Origin: CAYFFO01 sp964342485
Lineage (GTDB): Bacteria; Chloroflexota; Dehalococcoidia; Lucifugimonadales; CAJWER01
Direction: 5' to 3'
NCBI GenBank assembly: GCA_964342485.1
Contig: CAYFFO010000040.1
Location: forward strand, 1 to 14,186
DNA: 14,186 bases
Part shown: positions 7,026-13,881 of the stretch, piece by piece
Layout of the letters: every line of letters begins with the position of its first letter
How positions within the stretch are numbered: the first letter of the stretch is position 1
Notes under the pieces: generated by a model
The model's input: only the letters and a program-made list of their open reading frames with translations
What the model was told of the DNA's origin: nothing
Database searches by the model: none
Made by a program: the position numbers and the translations under genes

Positions 7026-9605
7026 TCAGGTAATATTACTGATACGAACAATTCTTTTCAACGCATGTCTAATCAAGGTGGCTCTTACTGATGTCCATAC
7101 TTCGTTTAGATCTTGATGCTCTGATATTTGATTCTTATTTTTCCCATATCTCCAAGTGGAAAAACAGATGGATATAGATATGGCACCAGATGAAATCTTG
7201 GGAATTCGTTCACCTAATTTTTTACCGTATTGAATTGGTGTCTCGTAAGCCAGTCTATTTATTCCTGCAAATTTACCTAATCGATTCATACTGAAATACA
7301 TACTTTCTGGAGATTTAGAAGAAGTAATCCAAATCCACCATAGTAGCCATAAAGCTATAGCTAAAATAAATCCCAAGATCCCTATAATTAAAATCCAAAA
7401 AAAGACTGTTGTTGAAGTTAATTCAACAACAGTCGGTTCAAAAGATCGATCCCTATCAACTTCACCTACACAATCCTCATCTTCTTGCATAAAAGCATCA
7501 TCTACATCCAATTCCCCTAAACATAGATCTTCTTCAATTGGATTATCAGCACCTTCAAACGGTTCGTCCTGAGACCCTGTGCTATCCATAGCTAAGTCTT
7601 CATTTATATTTAAGCCTCTAGCCTGTATCGGCCAAGCGGGAGTAGGTTCAAAATCGATCCATCCGTGTCCTGGGAAATAGACTTGAGTCCAACCATGACT
7701 ATCAGAATCTTTGACGTTCCTATAGTTGAATTCTCGCTGATCTGTTCCTGATGAATACCCGGCTGCCAATCTTGCAGGTATGCCCACGGTTCTGAGTAAA
7801 ACAGCCATGGCAGACGCATAATAATCACTATATCCCGCCTTGGACTCAAACAAAAAATAATCTACTCCATCTGCTCTCCTCGGAGGTCTATCGATTTGTT
7901 GTGTGTATTTAAATTGATCACTTCTTAAATAATCTTGAATTGCGAGAGCTTTATCCATAGGATTTTCAAAACCCTCGGTGATGCTGTTACCCAATTCATA
8001 AACACGCCTGGGTAATTTATCTGGAAGTTGAAGATAATGATCTGTTAAATAACCACTATAATTCGTCGGAGCTTCCCTCAAAGTTTCAACCGTAGCACGT
8101 GAAACATAACTTTTCATAAGATAAGCTTCTCCTTTTCGGAGACGTTTTTGACTGCGCCATCCTACGATATCGGGAATTGCTGGCTCTTTACGGGCTATAG
8201 TCACAAGATCTATTCTTGACCTATCTATCACCTCGATCCCAGGAGATACACTTATAAGTGTCAAATCTTCAGGAAGAATCTGTGCAATCTCCGATTCCAC
8301 AAAAGTTAAAGTAAGAGGATTAAGCATAGTTCTCAATTCTCTAGCGACGTACCCAACATCATCTGGGAATCCTTGATCTTGAGTCAAGTCTGATATGTTA
8401 ATTGCAAAACTCTTAGGGGCTAATTTCTCTGCAATAGCACCTCTGCTGATCCACTCAACATTGCCTCCTACCCATAAATTATTGGTGTCAAATTGGACCA
8501 CTATCGCTTGATCAATTTCATCTCTTCTAAACGACTCATGAGGTGGTGGTGGAAGGCCTTTAGGTCCCACAGGGATATTGCTACGACTACCCGCTATCCA
8601 ACCCTGTGGTGTATATTCACTATAAGTTCTATTTAACCAATATACTGGATAGTCTGAAGTTGCCTGCATAACAACATCGCCACCAAGAGAAATCTCGCCT
8701 TTAAAAGGAAGAGTATCTCCAAAATATCTACCGGATACATCTTTTCTTGATGCTATAGGGGAAAATAACCGAGAAAATTCGTCCTCAATTGTTGATATCG
8801 GAGACCTTGCGATATTCCATACATCAACAGCGGTACGCCAAACTGGTATCTGTACCGGAATTATCCAGCTAATTAAGAGAATAGCTCCACTCAATACCAA
8901 GCTAACTTGAAGCAATATCCATCTACCATTAGATGAATGTTCAAAACGTGTCTTCCGCCAACGATCTGCCCTTTGAATAAAGTCAGTTTTGGCAACAAGT
9001 ATCATGGAAAGAAGTATAAATACCAAAAACCTTGTCGAATAATCTTGTGGCAAAAAACTGAGATTAGTAAGTATAGCCGTTCCAGTCAATACCAATCCCA
9101 CCCAAACATTTGATAACCTAAAAAAGAACCAGGTACTTAAATATCCTAATAACCACGCCATGCATAATAGTGAGATAGAAAAAGGAAAAAGATCGGTACT
9201 AATTCCACCTGTAGTAGCAGCCTCATACCATATATCAAGCCTATAAAACATATTTTGGACTTTATCAAAAAACGTTGATCCCTCAAGTATTCTGAATACT
9301 TGCAACAAAACTAGTACGATACCTAGGGAAGAACCTAAAATATGCTGGATTGTCCAATGGATATTGAGCTTGGACAAAATTAAGCCTGTAAAACAGGATA
9401 ATACAATCAAAAGCATGATACCGGGCACAGGAACCCACTCTGCTTCGATAACAGTAAAACCTGTGATAACAACGGTACCTAGAATTAGAAAAAATGAATC
9501 CCATCCTTGTGCCGGTGAGTATGCATTCAACAGTTGGCCAATCGTACTTTTAGAAGAGCCATATCCAGATCTTAAAAAGGCCTGCTTGTCATTATTGATG
9601 TTCAA
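7026..9605 (-). CDS. Membrane transglutaminase-like protein (TgpA/DUF3488-DUF4129 type) with Ser at the catalytic Cys position
   Basis: An 859-residue protein with about seven N-terminal membrane segments (about 36-250), a large extracytoplasmic region, a transglutaminase core (about 535-660), an acidic linker (about 665-722), one further membrane helix (about 733-760) and a cytoplasmic C-terminal domain resembling DUF4129 (TPIQYGKKL at 789-797, then STWRYGK at 816-822). The core is recognisable from SAMAVLLRTVGIPARLAAGY (598-617) and DSHGWTQVYFPGHGW (635-649), with active-site His637 and the variant acid Glu653 in DFEPTP. The nucleophile position reads GYSDYYASA, so Ser593 (AGT at 7827-7829) replaces the usual Cys of GYCxxYA/GYCxxFA. 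Start is TTG at 9603-9605, five bases after the DUF58 stop, with AAAGAG about 10 bases upstream. It follows MoxR and DUF58, the standard partners of this family, and probably acts at the cell envelope. Whether it is still an enzyme is uncertain. Confidence 0.9.
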   Translation of the reverse strand: MNINNDKQAFLRSGYGSSKSTIGQLLNAYSPAQGWDSFFLILGTVVITGFTVIEAEWVPVPGIMLLIVLSCFTGLILSKLNIHWTIQHILGSSLGIVLVLLQVFRILEGSTFFDKVQNMFYRLDIWYEAATTGGISTDLFPFSISLLCMAWLLGYLSTWFFFRLSNVWVGLVLTGTAILTNLSFLPQDYSTRFLVFILLSMILVAKTDFIQRADRWRKTRFEHSSNGRWILLQVSLVLSGAILLISWIIPVQIPVWRTAVDVWNIARSPISTIEDEFSRLFSPIASRKDVSGRYFGDTLPFKGEISLGGDVVMQATSDYPVYWLNRTYSEYTPQGWIAGSRSNIPVGPKGLPPPPHESFRRDEIDQAIVVQFDTNNLWVGGNVEWISRGAIAEKLAPKSFAINISDLTQDQGFPDDVGYVARELRTMLNPLTLTFVESEIAQILPEDLTLISVSPGIEVIDRSRIDLVTIARKEPAIPDIVGWRSQKRLRKGEAYLMKSYVSRATVETLREAPTNYSGYLTDHYLQLPDKLPRRVYELGNSITEGFENPMDKALAIQDYLRSDQFKYTQQIDRPPRRADGVDYFLFESKAGYSDYYASAMAVLLRTVGIPARLAAGYSSGTDQREFNYRNVKDSDSHGWTQVYFPGHGWIDFEPTPAWPIQARGLNINEDLAMDSTGSQDEPFEGADNPIEEDLCLGELDVDDAFMQEDEDCVGEVDRDRSFEPTVVELTSTTVFFWILIIGILGFILAIALWLLWWIWITSSKSPESMYFSMNRLGKFAGINRLAYETPIQYGKKLGERIPKISSGAISISICFSTWRYGKNKNQISEHQDLNEVWTSVRATLIRHALKRIVRISNIT

Positions 9606-9610
9606 TATGC

Positions 9611-10852
9611 TTACTCTTTATTATATTTGTTAGCCATTTCATGTACATTTGAAGATCGTATGCCCAAGGCATCCTGTATATTATCTCCTTTTCTGACAAT
9701 ATAAACTGGAACCCCAATCGCATTTAAATCACTCAAAACATCTATGGTATTGAACGGAGCCCCAAAAGAATTAGCTTCTATCAACACCACAATTGGGCGA
9801 ACACCCCTTCTTGCAAGAGCCCGAAGTGACCTAGACCATTGAGTTCTAGGCGATGAAGTAATCACTACAAGAGTGGTTAGATGAGTCCATAAGGGCTCTT
9901 CATTTGATAAAACCGATTCTAAAGAGGTATCACCTTCACACCTACTCATCGCCAGATATTCGACTAATCTATTTAAATGTCCTGCTCCGGTATCCGCTGC
10001 TTGAAAGTATCTTTTCTCCCCATATGCTATTAACCCAACCGGTAAATTTGAGTCTATATACTTTTTAGACAAAGATGCCGCAATAGATGCAGCATATTCA
10101 TCGGTACTTTCTTCCATGTATCCAAAATTGATACTCTTATCTAAATCCGATATTATCCAAACCTCGGAAGAACTCCCTAAGTCAAATTCCTTTGACATCA
10201 ATTTGCCCATCCGAGCAGAGGTGCCCCAATGGACACGGCTTAAGCTATCTCCTGATGCATAATCTCTCACTGAAGATGCATGTGGAGTCACCGTAGAAGA
10301 CCTTTTCCTGATAGAACTATCTCCACTGAGATCTGCATTTGTAATATAAAACTCTGGTAAATTATGGATCCTTGGCAATACTAAAATCTCCTGATTTACG
10401 CCGCAGGTTATTTCAAATCTAAAAAGACCAAATGGATCAATATTTGCTATTTCAATTAATCCAGCTTTATATTGACCCCTCATTTTAGAAGTCAGTTTCA
10501 ACGTAAACTCAGAAGAGCTTCTAGTTCGTAAAGTTGCCACTACCCCACCTTTATATCCAGGTATATCGGTCAAATCTCTTATCTCCAAACCATACTTTGG
10601 GATAATACTTCTGTTTTTTACAAGAACCGTTTCATTTATCGAGCTTCCACTTTCAATATGAGTATTACCAAGATTAGTTCTTGCTGTGATACCCACTATC
10701 ATTAACCAATTCCATAAAAAACTAACCCCAATAGTAACTAACAGTATTAAAATCAAGCTTGAAAAAAGATGAAATCCTGTTGCCGTCGCAGTTACAGCAG
10801 TTACCAACAATAATCCTACTATAAGATAGAATCTACGAGTGGGGCGAATCAT
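9611..10852 (-). CDS. DUF58 domain membrane protein of the MoxR cluster
   Basis: A 413-residue protein with two N-terminal membrane helices (about 9-25 and 31-54), a beta-rich middle region and a DUF58/von Willebrand A-like C-terminal half. The DUF58 signature RDYASGDSLSRVHWGTSAR lies at 196-214, followed by GKLMSKEFD. A DLDKS sequence at 236-240 sits where a vWA metal-site (DxSxS-like) segment would be, in a degenerate form. DUF58 proteins are regularly encoded beside MoxR ATPases and membrane transglutaminases, and are thought to be partners or substrates of the ATPase in assembling envelope or extracellular complexes; the biochemical role is not established. Its ATG overlaps the MoxR stop codon in an ATGA arrangement (10849-10852), and its TAA is five bases before the next start, so translation of the three proteins is probably coupled. 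Confidence 0.92.
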   Translation of the reverse strand: MIRPTRRFYLIVGLLLVTAVTATATGFHLFSSLILILLVTIGVSFLWNWLMIVGITARTNLGNTHIESGSSINETVLVKNRSIIPKYGLEIRDLTDIPGYKGGVVATLRTRSSSEFTLKLTSKMRGQYKAGLIEIANIDPFGLFRFEITCGVNQEILVLPRIHNLPEFYITNADLSGDSSIRKRSSTVTPHASSVRDYASGDSLSRVHWGTSARMGKLMSKEFDLGSSSEVWIISDLDKSINFGYMEESTDEYAASIAASLSKKYIDSNLPVGLIAYGEKRYFQAADTGAGHLNRLVEYLAMSRCEGDTSLESVLSNEEPLWTHLTTLVVITSSPRTQWSRSLRALARRGVRPIVVLIEANSFGAPFNTIDVLSDLNAIGVPVYIVRKGDNIQDALGIRSSNVHEMANKYNKE

Positions 10853-11820
10853 GTACTAAACCGTGCTCCCGATGTGTTATCTGGAACGGGAACAGTATCA
10901 AGAATTCGAGCAACAATCTCTTCTGATGTTATACCTTGCATTCTAGCACCAGAAGAAACAATAATCCTATGTGCCAGCATAGGTACAGCAAGTTCTTTCA
11001 CATCGTCCGGTAAAACGTAATCTCTACCCCTCATTAAAGCAAGGGCTTGAATTCCTCGTGCCATTGCCAATGAACCACGGGGAGAGCTGCCCAATGCGAT
11101 GTCTTCATTATCTCTAGTCGCATGAACAATAGAAACTATATAACTCCTTACTAGTTCATCAACATAAATGGTTTTTACAGCATCCTGAATCTTAACTATT
11201 TCATCAGAACTTACTACTGGCTCAAGCAATTCTATTGGATGAGTATTTTCTTGGCTAGACAAAATTGATTCCTCTTCTGTCAATGATGGGTAACCTAGAG
11301 AAATCTTTAAGAAAAACCTATCGAGTTGTGCTTCAGGTAACGGAAATGTTCCTTCATACTCGATGGGATTTTGAGTAGCCATTACCATAAAAGGTCGTGG
11401 TAATACATGTGTAACACCTTCAACAGTTACCTGTCGTTCATCCATAGATTCAAGTAACGCTGACTGAGTTTTAGGGGTAGCGCGATTAATTTCATCCGCA
11501 AGGACTAATTGAGATATAACTGGACCTGATTTAAATTCAAAATCGCCTTCCTTTTGATTATAAATAGATACTCCTGTGATATCACTTGGAAGAAGATCCG
11601 GCGTAAACTGTATCCGGCTATAAGAACACCCTGTAGACTTAGCCAAACTTCTAGCAAGCATAGTCTTGCCTACTCCGGGCACATCTTCTATAAGAATATG
11701 TCCTTGACAAACTAAAGCTACTACAGCTAGTTCTATAGCCCTGTTTTTGCCAATAATGACTTTTTTGATATTCTCAGCAATCTTATTTGCTTCGTTGATT
11801 TTAGTGTCTTTAGTATCCAT
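10849..11820 (-). CDS. MoxR-family AAA+ ATPase
   Basis: A 323-residue protein, normal length for the family, and the first gene of the operon. Walker A is DVPGVGKT at 46-53 (Lys52, Thr53), Walker B LVLADE at 105-110 (Asp109, Glu110), sensor 1 Asn151 in MATQNP, the arginine finger Arg168 in QLDRFF, and sensor 2 Arg248 in GSSPRGS. MoxR ATPases are chaperone-like enzymes that use ATP to mature or activate partner proteins, commonly those with vWA-type domains; here the DUF58 product of the overlapping downstream gene is the obvious candidate. Start ATG at 11818-11820 has a good ribosome-binding site, AAGGAG, about seven bases upstream, the best in the operon, consistent with this being the leading cistron. 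All ATPase residues appear intact. Confidence 0.95.
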   Translation of the reverse strand: MDTKDTKINEANKIAENIKKVIIGKNRAIELAVVALVCQGHILIEDVPGVGKTMLARSLAKSTGCSYSRIQFTPDLLPSDITGVSIYNQKEGDFEFKSGPVISQLVLADEINRATPKTQSALLESMDERQVTVEGVTHVLPRPFMVMATQNPIEYEGTFPLPEAQLDRFFLKISLGYPSLTEEESILSSQENTHPIELLEPVVSSDEIVKIQDAVKTIYVDELVRSYIVSIVHATRDNEDIALGSSPRGSLAMARGIQALALMRGRDYVLPDDVKELAVPMLAHRIIVSSGARMQGITSEEIVARILDTVPVPDNTSGARFST

Positions 11821-12159
11821 ATCTTCTCCTTAAATAGAATATAGATCTCAAATAACAAGTAGACCAAGTTTGTAAGCACCACATACATCAACCTCCGGAT
11901 TTAAACAAAACATTCGGCACTTTAACTATGTTAATAAAAGCATATTATGCAAAATATACTTAATCTGTCTATATCTCGATTAAAACACCAATTGTTCAAA
12001 ACACCAACTTTTGAAATAATGAATTTGATGAAAATCGATCCTTTCAAAATTAATAAATTTATTAAGGATACTTTGAAAATAAGGACTTATATGAAATTTC
12101 CATTTCTATTCGAGAAAAACTTACACCGGATTTTATATTAGGATCAGTCAATAATACTG
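11821..12159. other. Divergent intergenic region between the MoxR operon and the MFS gene
   Basis: A 339-base, very AT-rich region. It holds the candidate MoxR operon promoter, an 11-base palindrome GCATATTATGC at 11940-11950, two copies of AAAACACCAA (11982-11991 and 11998-12007), and an inverted repeat overlapping the MFS start codon (listed separately). A 64-codon open frame starting at 11947 lacks a ribosome-binding site and any recognisable family feature, and I do not call it a gene. Confidence 0.55.
11838..11867 (-). promoter_or_regulatory. Possible promoter of the MoxR operon
   Basis: Read on the minus strand, TTGGTC (11867-11862) and TATATT (11843-11838) are separated by 18 bases. 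The -10 element matches five of six consensus positions, the -35 only three. Transcription would begin about ten bases upstream of the MoxR start codon, just before its ribosome-binding site. Confidence 0.35.
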
Positions 12160-12161
12160 AT
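12143..12161 (+). repeat. Inverted repeat overlapping the MFS start codon
   Basis: ATCAGT at 12143-12148 and its exact reverse complement ACTGAT at 12156-12161 are separated by seven bases. The second arm covers the first two bases of the proposed ATG at 12160. It could be an operator half-site pair or an mRNA hairpin that hides the start, but six-base arms occur by chance, so function is only suggested. Confidence 0.35.
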
Positions 12162-13404
12162 GATGTATCTGAATAGAACATTCAAAACTGTGGACAATCC
12201 TAACTTCCGTCTCCTCTGGTGCTCAAGTGTTTTATGTATGACTCCAAGGGTTATGGAAACTACGATACTCGCATGGATAGTTTTAGAACTAACAAACTCG
12301 CCTTTACAAGTTTCCTATGTCGGAGCTTTAAATTGGGCTCCTCTCCTATTGCTAGGATTCATTGGTGGCACTCTGGCCGATTCATTTAACAGAAAGATTG
12401 TGTTTGTAACCACTATTGTTTTCAACCTGTTGACTGCCATTATTATGACTATTTTACTAGTCTTGAATTTGATAGAAGTATGGCACACATTTATTTTAGC
12501 ATTCATTACAGGATCCTCTCATTCTTTAGGAATGGCTTCTCGTAGATCATTGATGCACGATTTAGTAGGCAATGAAAGGGTCACTAATGCAGTTGCGCTC
12601 GATAATTTGGGAAATAATACCAGTCGAATAGTCGGACCAAGTATAGCTGGTATATTAATAATTTACGGAGACGTAAAAGTGGGATACATTGGAATTTGTA
12701 TCTTATTTGTAGTAGCAGTATTAGCTTCAATAAAAATAAAAACTACTCATAATACCGATCATAATCTTATTGAAACCAATCTATTCAGAAATTTAATCGA
12801 TGGTTTAAAATATGTAAAAGGACAAACTACTCTTCTTGCAACTGTACTTATAGCTTGCGTGATGAACCTAACAATCACTCCATATGTACAAATGACTCCA
12901 GTAATGGCTAGAGATGTACTCAAAGTGCCGCCTGATCTCATGGGATTTCTTCTCAGCAGCCATGGAATTGGAGCTTTGATTGGTTCTCTGGTAATTGCAT
13001 CAGTTGTTATACATTATCATGGCAGAATCTACATATTAGGATCTTCATTAGCCTTAATTTGTCTATTCATATTTTCTTTATCAGAAACTTACCTCTTTTC
13101 CCTAATCGTCGTTTTGATTCTGGGTATAGGAAACGCTGGGTTCAATACCATGCAAATGTCTCTAACCATGCTAATTCCAAGAAATTCTAAAAGAGGTGCT
13201 TCATTGGGAGCTATGAGCCTTGGCATCGGGATGGGGCCAATAGGCATGGTATTAACTGGAATAGTAGCCAATGCCATCGGTATTGCTAATGCCCTTCGGA
13301 TTAATTCCATTGTTGGAATAATTTGCCTAGGATTAATTACATTACTAGTACCTTCTTTAAAACAAAACTTTGCAGCAAATTTTGATAATAAAAATAGTAC
13401 CTGA
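12160..13404 (+). CDS. Major facilitator superfamily transporter (MFS_3/EntS-like exporter)
   Basis: A 414-residue polytopic membrane protein with the length and hydrophobic pattern of a 12-helix MFS carrier. The MFS motif A between helices 2 and 3 is present as GGTLADSFNRK at 69-79. The segment ASRRSLMHDLVGNERVTNAV (126-145) leading to RIVGP (156-160) is typical of the MFS_3/DHA3 group, which contains proton-driven drug and siderophore exporters such as EntS. The substrate cannot be deduced. Two adjacent ATG codons (12160 and 12163) are both possible starts; no good Shine-Dalgarno sequence is seen, and the nearest purine run (AGGA, about 12140-12143) is about 16 bases away. An inverted repeat overlaps the start. 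The gene stands alone: it is divergent from the MoxR operon and convergent with the tRNA genes. Confidence 0.88.
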   Translation: MMYLNRTFKTVDNPNFRLLWCSSVLCMTPRVMETTILAWIVLELTNSPLQVSYVGALNWAPLLLLGFIGGTLADSFNRKIVFVTTIVFNLLTAIIMTILLVLNLIEVWHTFILAFITGSSHSLGMASRRSLMHDLVGNERVTNAVALDNLGNNTSRIVGPSIAGILIIYGDVKVGYIGICILFVVAVLASIKIKTTHNTDHNLIETNLFRNLIDGLKYVKGQTTLLATVLIACVMNLTITPYVQMTPVMARDVLKVPPDLMGFLLSSHGIGALIGSLVIASVVIHYHGRIYILGSSLALICLFIFSLSETYLFSLIVVLILGIGNAGFNTMQMSLTMLIPRNSKRGASLGAMSLGIGMGPIGMVLTGIVANAIGIANALRINSIVGIICLGLITLLVPSLKQNFAANFDNKNST

Positions 13405-13438
13405 GGACCTATATATTTTGGAATTTAGAGATTTGTTA

Positions 13439-13515
13439 TGGTGGGGGATAGAGGGCTCGAACCTCTGACCTCCTGTGTGTAAGACAGGCGCTCTAACCAA
13501 CTGAGCTAACCCCCC
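13439..13515 (-). tRNA. tRNA-Val (anticodon TAC), CCA encoded
   Basis: The minus strand folds into a complete cloverleaf: acceptor GGGGGGT pairing with ATCCCCC (one G-U pair), D arm GCTC/GAGC, anticodon stem CCTGT/ACAGG enclosing the loop CTTACAC, and T arm AGAGG/CCTCT with loop TTCGAGC. The anticodon TAC is at 13479-13481 and reads GTA and probably other valine codons. The discriminator is A (13442) and the CCA end is encoded (13439-13441). It lies 60 bases downstream of tRNA-Arg and probably shares its transcript. Confidence 0.96.
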
Positions 13516-13575
13516 CTAATTCCCATTCTACCTGAAAAACCGTAATAATGAGCTTACAACATCTATAATCTGATA

Positions 13576-13652
13576 TGGCGCGCTTGGCGGGACTCGAACC
13601 CACGGCCTCAGCCTCCGCAGGGCTGCGCTCTATCCAACTGAGCTACAAGCGC
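13576..13652 (-). tRNA. tRNA-Arg (anticodon GCG), CCA encoded
   Basis: The minus strand folds into a complete cloverleaf: a perfect acceptor stem GCGCTTG/CAAGCGC, D arm GCTC/GAGC with loop AGTTGGATA, anticodon stem CAGCC/GGCTG enclosing CTGCGGA, and T arm GTGGG/CCCGC with loop TTCGAGT. The anticodon is GCG (13616-13618). The A in the GGATA of the D loop, C35 and discriminator G all fit arginine identity. CCA is encoded at 13576-13578. Most bacteria use anticodon ACG, edited to inosine, for CGU/CGC/CGA; GCG is uncommon. Confidence 0.95.
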
Positions 13653-13747
13653 TCATTCTATTGAAAGCAATCAGGCTGTAAGTTTAAATCAGCCATCAAG
13701 AAACGCCGGCAATATTTTTATTCATGATTACTTCATTCCAATAGTCA

Positions 13748-13777
13748 ATCGTAGACAGGTCTTGACAATAATGTCAA
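13748..13777 (-). promoter_or_regulatory. Likely promoter of the tRNA-Arg/tRNA-Val unit
   Basis: On the minus strand a perfect -35 TTGACA (13777-13772) is followed, after 18 bases, by TACGAT (13753-13748; four of six match). Transcription would start near 13741, about 90 bases before tRNA-Arg. The -35 is one arm of the palindrome TTGACAATAATGTCAA (13762-13777), so the plus strand also carries TTGACA. Confidence 0.45.
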
Positions 13778-13818
13778 CGTAAAATTCGTACTTAGTATTT
13801 CATTCTATCAATAAACAC

Positions 13819-13849
13819 TTAACATAGAATTAATACTAACAGTTATAAT
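13819..13849 (+). promoter_or_regulatory. Possible promoter for the partial gene starting at 13882
   Basis: TTAACA at 13819-13824 (five of six match) and a perfect TATAAT at 13844-13849 are 19 bases apart. Transcription would start near 13856, leaving a leader of about 26 bases that includes the ribosome-binding site GGGAG (13867-13871). Confidence 0.4.
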
Positions 13850-13881
13850 ATTAGCATCAAACCTTTGGGAGACTAAAACCA

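Noticed and set aside
7049..7051. TTG as the start of the alkyltransferase gene
   Set aside because: It would overlap the preceding gene by 26 bases and add nine residues not expected in the family, while the ATG at 7024 lies one base after the preceding stop.
11982..12007. Two copies of AAAACACCAA with a 16-base period, as operator or CRISPR-like repeats
   Set aside because: Only two short copies, in very AT-rich DNA, and no further units nearby.
11947..12141. 64-codon plus-strand open frame upstream of the MFS gene
   Set aside because: No ribosome-binding site, composition is that of AT-rich noncoding DNA (Lys, Ile, Phe, Asn, Leu), and no family resemblance.
13674..13694. GGCTG-N11-CAGCC inverted repeat upstream of tRNA-Arg as a leader regulatory element
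   Set aside because: Five-base arms and a long AT-rich loop are too weak to separate from chance.
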